From the NCBI GenBank assembly GCA_900155495.1, contig FTLJ01001086.1, positions 1 to 34,047 on the forward strand: 34,047 nt of DNA, given 5' to 3'. Both the position numbers and the translations under genes were made by a program. Every line of letters begins with the position of its first letter. Position 1 is the stretch's first letter. Origin of the DNA: Porogramme epimiltina (Eukaryota > Basidiomycota > Agaricomycetes > Polyporales > Polyporaceae). A model generated the notes under the pieces. It searched no databases, was not told the origin of the DNA, and was given only the letters and a program-made list of their open reading frames with translations. Of the stretch, positions 9,950-21,367 are shown piece after piece.

Positions 9950-12701
9950 CTAGTCCGGGACATCATAGATCGTCCGGATGACATGGTCCGCCTTGCGGCC
10001 CGTGTGGCGCACAAAGCCCATGTAGTCCAGTTCGTGCAACGCGCGTATGAAACGCGCCTGCACTTCCACCTTCCACCGCTCCTCCTCTTCCTCATCCATC
10101 TCCTCTTCGTCTTCCCCATCCGTGGTGGCCGGAGTCGCGCGTCCCTTGCCCTTCCCGTTCACCTTCACCTTCGACGGGGTACCCGCACCGCGCGCCCGCC
10201 GGCGCAGGTGCCGGCGCTGGCTCTCGAGCACGACCGCGAATGACTCGAACCAGTCGAACACGTTCACCATCCGCCCCGCCTCGACGTACCGCCTGAACGC
10301 GATGCTCGTGTCGGGCAGCTCCCACAGCGCCGGCTCCCGCGCCTCCTCGTCCTCTCCGAGCGCAGTGTCGCCCTCGCGTGCGAGGGCCGCGTGCGCGCGC
10401 ACGAAATCGTGCGGGTGCAGCAGCGCCGCGACAGCCGTCGCGCGTGGTGCCGGGTTCACGAGCGCGGCTGGGAAAGGCGCGCCGCCGGTATACCACACGT
10501 CCCACAGGGCGCACTCATCGAGCCGCGCGAGGCGCTCCCTATCATTGTATCGTGGTTAGTAACTATGCGAACACCCGGAGCGACGGAGGTCTCACTCGAT
10601 GAACGCCTCAAGCCACTCGCCGACTTCGCGTGCGAGGGCCTTTGTGCTCGCGTCCTGCGGCGCGGGGATGCCGTCGCGGTCGTCATCGACAGCGTCGGGC
10701 TCCGGCGACTCGGGAAGCTTGTTGAGCGCATCGATGACCCAGAGCCGAGCGTCCGCCTCGTCGTTCCGGATCGCCGCGCTAGCAAGGCCGTTCCAGAAGG
10801 AGTGCAGCTCGTGCAGGAGCGTACGCAGCTTCGCTGCCGAGAGTTTTCTGTACACAGCAATCACTGAAGTCAGAGACTTGAATCACACAGGCAAGGAGAT
10901 GCTTACTTGACTGCCATGCAGACGTAGTGCACCTGCGGACCAGCGCGCCCCCGCAGTAGCGTACTGAGCGCGCCGAGGCTGTCAAGTCGTGCTCCGCGTC
11001 CATCGATGCCTGCCACCGCCGCCGATACGACTGGAGCCTCTCCGAGGGCTACACGCTCCGCGAGGCGGGCGATGGCAAATGCAGTTCGCAAGTGTCGAGC
11101 ACGGTGCTGAAACGCATCGCGGGCGGTAGAGATGTACGCGAAAAGTTCTTGGGTGTTGCGAGGGTGTGGGGTAGCCGCTGACGGCGCCGTGGAGAGGAGG
11201 CGGGCTTGCAGTTCGCTGAGTGCGGGCTGAAGTGTTGGAGAAGACGAGAGGGTGCGCTCGGCTTGTCGTCGAGAAGTCGTGCCGAGGAGCTCGTCCTGGA
11301 TGAAGATGGTGAGTGGGAGGGAAAAGTGTTTCATGTGTGCAAGCTGGGAACAAGTAAATCAGCAATTGCAAACATGGTCTGAAACGAGGGATGCAAACCT
11401 GCAGCATTGTGATCAATGCGTCAGGAGACGCAGTGTGTCGGTAAGCAAAATCGACAATGTACTCCATGACACCGGGACCGAGCATGAGATCTGGTTCGAA
11501 ATCTGGTTCAAAGAATGTCTAGGCAAAAGTAAGACAGAGCGCCTTCGAAGCATTCCGAGAGGACAAACCTGAATGAGCACATCTCTGACTGCCGTCAGCC
11601 CTGAGGGCGCGGCAACCTGGTGGATTCTCAGTGACGAGAGCGTTGACCTCGGGTATGCCGAGTGTATAAACGACGGAGAAGGTGGTGAGGTCATGACGAG
11701 CACAAAGACGAGGGGCAGCTGAGGTACATGAACACTGGCAAAAAGTTAGAGCGAGTAGGGGAATGATGCCAACAAAATACACACCTACATATGTAGAACA
11801 CATCCTGCATCACAGCTGAGTCGAATTTCTCAAACTCGTGCAAAAATACTGTTAAGCGGGGTGGAGGGTCCTGCACAAGGTACCATGTACGCAGGAGGTT
11901 GATATCAAAGCTGGCTAATGAAGTCGGTTTCCGTTTACTTGGACCTTCAACAATGGTTAACCGACAGCTCTATCCGCTGTAGGGAGAAAGCTCACCTCGT
12001 CGGTCCACGAATCCAGTCACAAGAGCCTTCATTGTGTTCATGACGCTGTTGCATTCTGCGGGATATAGATGAACTTGCAATGTAGATCCACCGTCCTCGT
12101 CGTCCTCGCTGGGATGCGAGTCTTGTTCTCCGTCCGGCTTGTCGAGCCGGTTCATGATGTCCGTCAACAAGGCGGAGTTGGCACCTGGATACCATTGTTA
12201 CAACGCCCGGTCAGACAAGACATTCAGAGAGAGGGCGCACCAAATAGGGCGATGACAGGCAACTCGGGGTACGGCAACCCGGGTAGGACATCGGTATACG
12301 CGCGAGAGACGTGGTCAGAGACTTGCTGGACGACAGGTGTGTGCAGAGATTTGAGGATACTCTGACAGAGGGTTGTGCTCAGGGGGAAAGGGCATATAAC
12401 AGGGAATCTGAGCACACTCACCCTCATGCGTTCCAAACACCTCGTCCAAGCCACTCTGTATGCTTTCATACGCAGCTCAAAGCCTACATCTTCCTCCTCG
12501 ACGTCTTCCAGGTCAGACGTGTCGTCTAAGAGAGTTTTCCACGTCATATTACGACAGCTGTCACGCTTGAGGCAAATGAGACATACCACTCTGGCCAGGA
12601 GGGATGTATATGCACGTCTGCAACTCGAGTGTTAGACTGTAATCTTGTGTCCCCATAACGGAAGGATGACAAACTTTCAAGGGATCGTTAAGATCATTCA
12701 T
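9950..12701 (-). CDS. ORC3: Origin recognition complex subunit 3
   Basis: Eleven exons encode 731 residues: 12701-12675, 12617-12587, 12525-12422, 12361-12241, 12184-11996, 11944-11785, 11734-11569, 11518-11399, 11343-10907, 10847-10596 and 10538-9950. The N-terminal part carries the Orc3 signatures AYRVAWTRCLERM, HTPVVQQVSDHV and LPGLPYPELPVIALFG. It then has the degenerate AAA-like core, which lacks a Walker A motif as expected for Orc3. The C-terminal winged-helix region has VNVFDWFESF, an acidic low-complexity insert (about 660-690), and the end block FIRALHELDYMGFV...RKADHVIRTIYD. Orc3 acts in the nucleus within ORC, which loads MCM helicases at origins. Exons 1 and 2 are short (27 and 31 nt). 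The start rests on intron 1, which has donor GTTTGT and branch CTAAC; the ATG at 12656 would otherwise be used. Confidence 0.93.
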
Positions 12702-13146
12702 TCTTGATACTAGGTCCAAGTGAGAGCGATGGGCCCGCAGATGAAGCGGAGGTGGGGGAAAGCGGAGGAACGCGTCGCGGTTGGAGTCCAGCCACAATTT
12801 CCTCGCCACCGACGCGTCCTGAAGGCGCTTACACGGTTTCCATTCAAGCGCCCGCTGTGCTCCGTGCTATGGAAGAAACCTCAAGCTTACATAGATCCTC
12901 CAGTAAAGACACAATCATCAAAGCCGGGCGACGGGGACATTATCCAGCAGTAGTCGATACCACGGCTTCATAGTCATATCATTACAACGTAAATTTCGGA
13001 AGTGCCCGAATCATCGTCATCTGCTATACAGCCACATACCGCGACTACAAGCAGCTATATACAAATCGTACTCCAAACTCGTCAGAAGATATCGTCACAC
13101 ACCGCACCAAGTCCCGCCATATCACCCTGCCAATCCGTCGAAGCCA
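12702..13146. other. Intergenic region between ORC3 and the transporter
   Basis: This region is 445 bp between the ORC3 start and the 3' end of the upstream minus-strand transporter gene. It must contain the ORC3 promoter and the transporter's terminator. I see no exon, tRNA or repeat in it. Confidence 0.5.
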
Positions 13147-15707
13147 TCAAGTCATGAAGACGTAGCGGGGGTCGTTGTCCCAGATCTCCTCCGTCTTGCC
13201 CTGCTCTGCGGACTTCGTCTCCGGCACGCCCGCGGCGCGCACGGTCTCCGCGTTTTCCACGTTTTTGCGCGACAGGCGCGTGCGGAGGACGAAGGCGGCG
13301 AGGAACGACGCGAAGACGCATCTGAAAAGCACCGACGTCAGCTGAGCCGCAGCGGCGCTCAGTAGCGGAAACCGAACGCACCCAGCAGCGATGGCGTGAC
13401 CCTTCTGGAAGTTGTCTTCCGAGTCAAAGTAGATCTGCGGCGACGCGCTGGTATCAAAACGCGTGAGCACCACTCCGGCAGCCTGGAGTCCCAGATCGAC
13501 CTACATGGACACGCAGTTCGAGATGGAGACGATGAACGCGGTGCCGACGCCGCGCTTCGACGTCGGCGAGAACACGTTCGCGGCCCAGCTCATGACGAGC
13601 GGGAAGAGGCTGTAGAGCCCGCCGACGACGAGGAAGAGCGCGAAGTAGCGCCCGCCGATGAAGTTGCTCGCGTTGCCCTTGGTCGCGAGCGAGGCGAGGA
13701 CGATGTACCCGATCACGGAAATCGCGGTGGAGAGCATGATGTGGTACCCACGGTCGCGCGTGCGGTCGCTGTGCCATGCCTGGAAGAAGACCATGAACCA
13801 GCCGACGGCGTATGGGGCGACGGTCAGGCCTTGCGAGGCGATGGGGGTGAATCCGAGCTCGTTGATCAACTGCAAGGAGAAACGGTCAGTGTGCGGGAAT
13901 ACGCGCACAGAAGCGACAGAAGACGCACAGTAGGGAGGAAGTACGAGATGGTCGCGACACCAACGTTAACTGTAGGTTGCAGTTTGAGTTCCACACGTCC
14001 GGACGGCTCACAAGCTGGAAAGACTCACAGCTAGCGTACACAATCATCAATAGCCATGCGTTGGGGTCGTTCACAATCGCCTTGAAACCTTCCCAGCCGG
14101 TCATGCCGCCGTGCGACTGTGGGCGGTGGTCGCGGTTGAGACGCGCCTGTGCAATCGCACGCTCACGTTGGGTGAGGAATGCCGAGCAGAACGGGAAGGA
14201 GGGAAGGAAGAGGAGGATCATCAGCGCCATGATCAGGGTCGGAATAGCCTCGATCTAGATGGGGGCGATCATGTTAGTGAGCTTGCCATGCCACATGCCA
14301 GCCACAGACAGTAGCTTACCAAGAAGAGGAACTGCCATCCAGTCAAGAGGGACGTCTTGAGGCGAACGAGACCGAACGCCAGGAGGCCCTATAGAATGGT
14401 CAGGAACGAACTTCGACATTCAATCATACACGTAAGCTTACCCCAATGGCACCGGGAAGTGTGCCTGTCATACAAAGACTATATGAAATGGAGTTATGAG
14501 CAGGGCGGCGAGCGTAGATTTGGTCCTACTTACCTGATGCGCAGTGCCAACTCGGACCTAAGACGCGAGGTATCCGCATTTCAGCACAGCTTCATGAAAA
14601 CTTTGGTATGACGAGCAGCATACCTCTTATACCAGAAAGACAAGTAGTAGATCATTCCGGCATAGTAACCCGCCTCGCCAATTCCAAGAAGCACACTTAC
14701 AGCATGCACATCAGCCTGGCTCAAACATCAACCGAAGGTGGAATCTGCTTACCGAAGTGCAAGCAGCCCTCCATATCCCTTGGCATATACAAAAGACAGG
14801 GACGCAATCCCCCACCAGGTGAGCGACAGGAAAAAGCTTAAATCGGTGGCAGTGTCAGACCCCATACCCCGCATTGCCAAGAGCCAAGGAATACAAACGA
14901 CTCACAAGCGATTCGCTCCGATGTGCCGCTGGAGGACTGGGTCAAGTTGGTTAAATCAGATGCAATGGTCGAAGAAGCGAGAGTACACAGATAGTCCCAC
15001 CGTTCGCAGGCATTTCCAGGAGACCTGTCATGGAAGCATGAGCGACTTGACGTCAAAAGCGGAGGCCCGCACGGAAGACTCACAGTATCCGACATAGAAG
15101 ATGCTCAGCGCGATCGTCCACTTGTTGTTGCTCGTGATACCAAAGTTCTCATTGAATGGTTTGAGAACATGCGCGTTGCCACTGCATTCGCTCAGAATCA
15201 GCCGCCTGAGTCGCAAGGATCTGCAGAGTTTACGCACATATTTGTCCGATCTGCGGGAGAATCACAGGACGGGAGTGAGACGGGAAAACGGAGTTCGGAT
15301 CGTCGGACGTACCGAATTGGTTGACTGGAGACGGCTATGAGCACAGGAAGAACATCCGATAGCAAGAAGAAGACGCACAAATATAGCTGCAGACAACAAG
15401 CGTCAGCACGCGCAGGTCTATCTTCCGCCGAACGGCTTTCTACGGGCATTCTCAGTGGCCGAGGTATTTTTCACATCGGATAGGACCGGCATACCTCTTC
15501 CGCCAGGGTGAACTCGACAACGTCGGCGTCCTTGTTTACAGCCTCGGCGAGAGCCGCGTCGGGTCTGGTGAAGAAACCCTTCTTAATGGAGTCTTGCGAC
15601 AGCTGCGACTGGTGATAGGTGCCTTCGGAGAACGGGGAGTCGCGGAGGACCGGCCCTTCTTCACCTTTGTCGTCTTCTACCCGCATGGAGGCCGAGGGGT
15701 CGGTCAT
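13147..15707 (-). CDS. MFS anion transporter, ACS (Dal5/Tna1-like) family
   Basis: Seventeen exons encode 465 residues: 15707-15495, 15439-15379, 15324-15313, 15250-15238, 15181-15084, 15024-15001, 14936-14906, 14836-14753, 14695-14624, 14557-14534, 14478-14442, 14388-14320, 14254-14029, 13969-13929, 13869-13505, 13447-13382 and 13321-13147. The assembled protein has the family motifs KAVRRKIDLRVL, FNQFDRTNIGNAHV (D96), EAGYYAGMIYYLSFWY, SFNVGVATISYFLPT and ASPQIYF, plus about 12 membrane segments. The C-terminus ends NDPRYVFMT, typical of allantoate, nicotinate or pantothenate permeases at the plasma membrane. Exons of 12, 13, 24 and 24 nt are each needed to keep the motifs in frame. The substrate cannot be told from sequence; a nitrogenous organic anion is likely for this family. 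Two GATA motifs lie about 290 bp upstream. Confidence 0.9.
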
Positions 15708-16534
15708 GACTCGGAGGGGGTCGGTGGGTAAGAGGGAGAGGGGGCGTCAGAGAGGAGGATCCGGACAGACGTCGCGGTAGCCGTATGAGACGAAGAGCGG
15801 CGGGGACGCCTGTGCGGGGTTGGAGAGGGTTTTATGGTGCCCCATGGGGTCCGAGAAAATAGACTTCGGCTGCAAGACTGATGGACCAGGTCAAGTGTAG
15901 TGAACATCTTTCCCTCGGCTGGCGGGATATGACCGTCATGGGGCCCGTTAATATTTGGCGCCGTTGACGGGAAAGGGAAGGCGGCCCTCCGCGAGATAAC
16001 TGGTAAATGGTTATCGAGCGGGGCTGGGATGGGACGGAATACGAGAGGTTGAACCGCGACGCGCCGTGGATGTTGTTAATCACAGTTGAGTGAAAGGACG
16101 GCCACCTGATGTTCGTGAGCGGCGGTGCCTGATTGGGCCGACGGAAAGCGGACCGAGCCGGCCGTCCGATGCGCTTATGATTTGTTCCGTCGACCACCAC
16201 TACCGTCGGCGAGCAAACATGGAACAGGCAAGAGCTTCACCAAGACGAAACAGGCGGTGCTTCACGAAGACAAATGCTCGCGCTGACACCACCCGGAGTC
16301 CGGAAAGACGGACGTCAGGGTGATGGCTTGGGCGACTCATTCGTGACGCCCTCAAGTCGTACGCCCTATTCTTTCCGGCTTCTGCCCGGCCTCCTCCGGG
16401 CCTCCTCTCTTATACCTCTCTGCCCGCCAGGTCTCGCCCCAACCTCACAGACGGCCGCCTGCAGCTTTTCTCGGTCTCTTCAGACTTCCGCACAACCACC
16501 GCACGTTTTCACCATTCCGGTCGCGTGAGACGTC
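15708..16534. promoter_or_regulatory. Divergent promoter of the transporter and NADH dehydrogenase
   Basis: An 827-bp gap separates the two divergent start codons. The right third is pyrimidine-rich on the plus strand, as is common upstream of highly expressed fungal genes. It contains a close inverted pair of GATA motifs. No coding exon is supportable. Confidence 0.55.
15994..16015. promoter_or_regulatory. Inverted pair of GATA motifs
   Basis: AGATAA at 15994-15999 and TTATC at 16011-16015 (GATAA on the other strand) lie within 22 bp. Paired GATAA sites are the classic binding pattern of fungal AreA/Nit2/Gln3-type nitrogen regulators. This would fit a nitrogen-compound permease. Function is inferred only. 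Confidence 0.35.
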
Positions 16535-19500
16535 ATGCCAGTAGCGCTCACTGTCGGCTTCCGTCAACTCCGTCCGCGCTCGCTCCCCTCTGCTGCTCTC
16601 CCAGCTAAACCCCAGGGGTATCGCACCTATTTCGCGTCCGCGACGACGGGGAAGCCGCGCCTTGTCATCCTGGGCTCCGGGTGGGGCGGATACGAGGTTT
16701 TACGAGCAGTAGACAAGAAGCGCTGGAGTAAGTCCTCCCTTGCCCGATCCGATCGAGTGTTGTGGCTAGATTCCAATAGACAGAGAGGCCAATTTTAACC
16801 TAGAATCTGACGATCGTGGTAGATGTTATTCTCGTCTCCCCGAAGGACTATTTCAACTTCACGCCTCTTCTTGCTGGCTGCGCAGTCGGGACGTTAGAGT
16901 TCCGAGCAGCCATCGAGCCTGTGAGTGCAACTTGAAGTGGGCCCAGCGAATGCTTATCTGACACTTACTCTCCGCTTCAGGTCAGGCGATATACCCCCGA
17001 AGTTGCAAGTGTTTAATTTCCTTACTGTCGAACCATTCTACATGTTTGTTTTGACAGAGGGCGTACACTGCTTGGTGTGACACCATCGGTAAGACATGCA
17101 AGTCGTGCTATCACGAGATGTTTGTGCGCTAAACGCCATGAAACAGACTTTAGACATAAGAAGCTTCTCTGCGTACGCAAGCGCTTTCCTCAAACATAGA
17201 ACTCTCACTCACGCTTGAGCCCAGACCCCCGCAACTAGACCTGTCAAGTTCTCAAAATCCGACGACTCGACGGAAGTTGCGACCAATGCGAAGGAAACGT
17301 TCGAGCTTACCTATGACAAACTTGTAATCGCGGTCGGGGCATACAGCCAGAGTACGCGACTTCACAACGTCATGTTCGTAAGGGTCCGGCCACGCGCTCA
17401 CTCCACACACTGTTCGTTTTAGCGTTCAACGTGCCTGGCGTCAAGGAGCACGCACACTTCCTGAAAGACATCCAGGACGCCCGTAAGATTCGCTCCCGGG
17501 TTCTTGAGTGTAAGCCTCCTTCCTTCTTGGGTTCTTCTCGCTTACCATGTCGTATTCGATCCCAAACAGGCTTCGAGCAGGCCAACCAGCCGACGATCAC
17601 CGATGCTGATCGCCGGAAGCTACTCAACTTCTGCATCGTGGGCGGCGGACCGACCGGCGTGGAGTTTGCTGCCGAGCTACACGATTTGTTGCACACCGAC
17701 ATGACCAGGCACTACCCCACTCTCGCCCGCATGGCAAAGATCAACTTGTACGACGTCGCCCCACACATCCTAGGTGGCTTTGACGAAAGTCTGCAGGAGT
17801 GAGCATCCGCGTATTGGTCGAATCACACGTCTCGGGAGAACTGACGGAAAGAATAGCTATACAGTCAATAAATTTAAGCGAGAAGGCATCAGGCTCCTGA
17901 CCCAACACCATATTGAACGTGTCGAAGAGGTAAGATTTAGCCGGTTCTCCTCTAAGCGAATTTCTCTCCACTATTCCGGTACCTGGGACCCACAATAGCT
18001 CTCGCCCAGTGGCGGATTCAACAGTTACTAACTTGTTTTCTTTTCTTAGGGGCGTATGTTTGTCACAGAAGAGGGTGAAGGTGCGTCGCGTGGCCACGAA
18101 CCAAGCTTATTCACCCAGCCATGGTGCAATCCCACGACGCTTCAGCTGACTCGCCTCGTTCGCGCGCACAGTGAACTTTGGCCTCCTCGTGTGGAGCACT
18201 GGCCTTTCACCCAACCCACTCATCGAGTCGATCACGGAAGCCCAGAAAGATGCTCGGACCAAGCGGTGAGCCCTCCTTCATGAGTTCCTTCCCCGCAACC
18301 CCCGCGGCTTCCCGCATTCTAAACGCCCTGCCTTCCGGTGGGCCCCCTCTGCATCTCCGCGTGTCGAATCTCCGCACATCCCCGCACCCCTGTTTTCCTT
18401 CACTTCACCTCATCACGCCCTTCGCCGTCCCATGACCGGACAACTGACGTTCCTTGCCTCATTCGCGCTTGCCCTGCCCTGGCACCCCCGTCGCACGACC
18501 CCGCACCCCACACGCGACGCGACTCCGTGCTCCTCGGACCCGCTCCCGACCTCCGACGCGCCAATTCCCTCGTCCCCCGCGCCCGCTCGATCGCAACTGC
18601 AACTGCTCCCCCTCCCCGTGCCCGTCCTATCCGCGCGGGCACGGAACCCAACGCCTCCGAACGACGTCACCGCCCGCACAGGAGCCTCATTACGACCGAC
18701 CGCCTCAACGTCATCATGGGCGCCGACGGCGCGCCGGACCCAGACGTGTTCGCCATCGGGGACGCGGCCACGATCGAGCACTCCCCGCTCCCCGCGACGG
18801 CGCAGGTCGCGAACCAGCAGGCCAAGTACGTCGCGCGTAGGCTGAACCGCCTCGTCCGCCCGTGGTTCTTCCCCTCCCTGAGCTCCTCCGCCTCCGCATC
18901 CGCGCGAGCCTCCGAGGAGGCGGAGGGGCACGCCGCCTCCGTCCCCGCGCCCGACGCGAAGGCAAAGGGTGAGGCGTTCGAGGGCGCGCCCTTCGAGTTC
19001 CGGAACGCGGGCAGCCTCGCGTACGTGGGCGGGTGGGAGGCCGTGTTTGACCGCACCCGCGCGGCCCGTGGACCGCGCGGCAAGGAGACGGGTCGCCTCG
19101 CGTGGCTGCTGTGGCGCTCTGCGTACTTCACCAAGACGCTCTCCCTGCGGAACAAGATCCTCGTCCCGGTGTACTGGTAAGTGTTTCTTGGACACTGCGC
19201 GCGCCGTTTGAGCGAGGGTCGTGTGCCACCCTAGTGTGGTGGAAAACAGCGTGGTGGTCGCAGTGACAGTCGGGCCCGAGTGGCGTCGGACGCGTCTGGG
19301 TGGGCATGCTCTGCTACAGTGCTAGGCCCCTGTCCAACTCACCTCCGCGGGCGGAGAGGAAAATGCGGTTCCACCACGAGCACGCTAGGGGTATCCATTG
19401 GCGCGACGCTTCTTTGGCGTTGCTCTGTGCGACACAGCTTCCCTACGCGGGCGGTTGTGGGCTGCGCGGTCGCGTCTGGATATCCCATCTACCGCCCTCA

Positions 19501-19729
19501 CGATCCTGCGCCCTACCCCTATGGCGCGCGTCTTGGAGCGCACATGCGCGTGGTGGACCACCACCCCTGATATTAACCGTGCGCGGGCACTGTCTCAGAT
19601 TCCGCTCCACCAGAGTTATGATGCGTGCGGAACGCGTCGTCATCGGAGGAGGTTAATATTATTATTAACACGCGGCGTCTCCACAGGTTCCTCAACTGGA
19701 TCTTTGGTCGCGATCTGAGCCGCTTCTAG
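16535..19729 (+). CDS. Mitochondrial type II NADH:ubiquinone oxidoreductase
   Basis: Thirteen exons encode 518 residues: 16535-16727, 16823-16920, 16981-17010, 17058-17088, 17147-17172, 17225-17351, 17423-17509, 17570-17798, 17857-17929, 18050-18080, 18172-18265, 18682-19176 and 19687-19729. A basic, Ser/Ala-rich presequence of about 35 residues is followed by the FAD-binding GSGWGG (47-52). The NADH-binding GGGPTG (222-227), the FAIGDAA flavin block (363-369) and the membrane-anchoring tail [14 protein letters not shown] follow. The enzyme oxidises NADH and reduces ubiquinone without proton pumping, on the inner mitochondrial membrane. No EF-hand is present; a Ser/Ala/Glu-rich linker occupies the region of about residues 390-425. 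External (NDE) or internal (NDI) orientation is not decided. The exon 3/4 junction is ambiguous by one codon. Introns 11 and 12 are unusually long. Confidence 0.95.
18266..18681 (+). other. Oversized intron 11 of the NADH dehydrogenase gene
   Basis: This 416-bp intron has a GTGAGC donor and a CCGCACAG acceptor and is strongly C/T-rich throughout. The flanking exons join as DARTKR/SLITTD, which matches the continuous family sequence, so nothing coding is missing. Open frames inside it reflect composition. Confidence 0.75.
19177..19686 (+). other. Oversized intron 12 of the NADH dehydrogenase gene
   Basis: This 510-bp intron has donor GTAAGT and acceptor CTCCACAG. It separates the main exon from a 43-nt last exon that encodes the conserved C-terminal anchor. 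It is far longer than the usual 47-80 bp introns in this window. It contains several copies of a TGGTGG/CCACCA word on both strands and an AT-rich hairpin near its 3' end. Confidence 0.75.
19652..19669 (+). repeat. AT-rich inverted repeat at the 3' end of intron 12
   Basis: GTTAATATTATTATTAAC forms a 7-bp stem (GTTAATA/TATTAAC) with a TTAT loop, 17 bp before the intron's acceptor. It is the only strongly AT-rich element in a GC-rich intron and lies where a branch site would be expected. Confidence 0.55.
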
Positions 19730-21367
19730 CGTCCCTCCGGCGACGGGAAGACGTACGCGGGGCGCCACCGGAGCCCCCCACCCTCGGAGTCGTACGCGCG
19801 CACATACCACTTAGGCTCACGTTCTAGAACCCCCAACCACCCACGCGAAGCGCAGGCAACGAGGACACCCCCGGCCCCTGGGGAGCGGGGCGCCGCCCTC
19901 GGGGCTCGGGATCCGGGAAGTGGGAAGGGGAGGGGGAGGGGGGAGTGGCCCCGAGAACACGAGGCGCGCCGCGTGCCTCGTGTATCTGCTCCGCTCTCCG
20001 CCACGGCATCGCCGCCGTGGCGGACTTGCTTTTCTTGGCTATAGACTGTACCGTACTTCACTTTGCGTTCGCGCCCTCGCGCGCGGACGCGTAATTGGCC
20101 TACCCCCCTCGGTGGTGGCGGACCGGGACTGTATCGATGCATATCTGCGCGCAGCCGCCCCCTCAGCCCCTCCCCTCCAATGCTCGTTCGCATCATTATT
20201 ATTAAACGTTGGAGCTTGCTTTCCTCGGCGCTGCTTGCGCGTGCACGGCCCCGAGGGTGCCTCGCGCGCGCCACGCCCCTGAGGCGCGCGGCGACGACAA
20301 TTGCGCAAGATAATGCTATGTCGCGGCCGAGCCTTGGTCGCGCGGCGTATGTCGCCCGCCGGGCGTGAGGTGGAACCACAAAGGAGCCTGACAAAAGGGT
20401 AGGCGTGCTCGAGCTGGGCAGGCCGCGGGCGCAGTCGCCCGTGCAGCGTGTCCGATGGGAGCACACCGATCAATTGGGTGCCGTGCAGCAGCCTCAGGCA
20501 GGGGAGTCGTCCATTACGAATCTACGATCGGGGCACGCCCGCCGCAGCGCCGCCCCTGCGTCCCGGACAGCCTAGCTGGACCCGGAACGCGCGAACCACC
20601 AGGCAGGGGCATGTACGGCACCCGAACGCACTGTGGGGTGCGACGGAGTGCGGCGGGGAGGGGGCGCGTCCAGTGCGATCGGGAGCCATTCAGACCTTGG
20701 GAAGCCGGGCGGCCAGGGGAGAGGCTCGCGTTCGGGGTCTGTGGCTGTATGCCTGTTTCCGGTTCGCGCGACGCAGAGGTTCCGTACGCCTGGGACGGGT
20801 GGCCTCTGCAGGACGCTGCACTCCGGGGCGTGGTTCCCCGATAAGCTGCGCGGACGCTTCTAGGCGGACCTAGGGTCAGACCTTGGCGGGTCTTCTGTTC
20901 CGTGCGTGAAGCTTGAAGTTCGATAGCGAAAGTCGCGCAAGGCGGGGGATGGGAGTGTTTTACGATGTTTGTATTGCTGATTGATAGCGATTGGGATAGT
21001 ATGACAGTATCGTACAGGGGCATAGACAACTAAGCAGGAGGCAGGTGCGTGCGAGTAGCGAATAGACGGGCATGGAGAGCGGGGCTATGTATGATACAAC
21101 AGAGGGCGTAACTAGATGGGTGGGGGTGAAGGTAAGCATAAGACCTAGAAGGAAATTTGAAAAGGCAGAATCAATCGAACAGGTACGGGATAAGTTAAGC
21201 AGCGAGGCGGAAAACACAGAAGGACGAAACGAAGAACGGAAATGGGGCGGAATAACATGGTGTGGCCGAAGACACCAGGGGAATAGAAGTAACTTTGGGG
21301 CTAAGGGGAGCGGAGAATGTCCGTGCAGCTGCTCGCAGCCGCCCAGAGCATAGACATCACATTGCAG
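19730..21367. other. GC-rich gene-less stretch with a G-run element
   Basis: These 1.6 kb separate the 3' ends of the NADH dehydrogenase and WH1-CRIB genes. Frames are open by composition, but no frame shows a domain, plausible codon use or splice-connected exons. The right 350 bp, from about 21000, is more AT-rich and probably holds the 3' UTR of the minus-strand gene. A G-quadruplex-like run lies at about 19915-19944. I see no transposon ends or RNA gene. Confidence 0.55.
19915..19944 (+). other. Potential G-quadruplex motif
   Basis: Five or more runs of three to six G residues, separated by one to three bases, lie within about 30 bp on the plus strand, from 190 bp after the NADH dehydrogenase stop codon. 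This meets the usual G3+N1-7 pattern. A role in transcript termination is only a suggestion. Confidence 0.5.

Noticed and set aside
12375..12635. Plus-strand frames across ORC3
   Set aside because: They are antisense to conserved ORC3 exons.
13499..13504. In-frame stop in the transporter after NCVSM
   Set aside because: A GTAGGT donor two bases earlier removes it and restores the family motif ISNCVSIASPQIYF.
19726..20466. 246-codon minus-strand frame after the NADH dehydrogenase
   Set aside because: It is low-complexity Arg/Pro/Gly composition in a GC-rich block without homology I can recognise.
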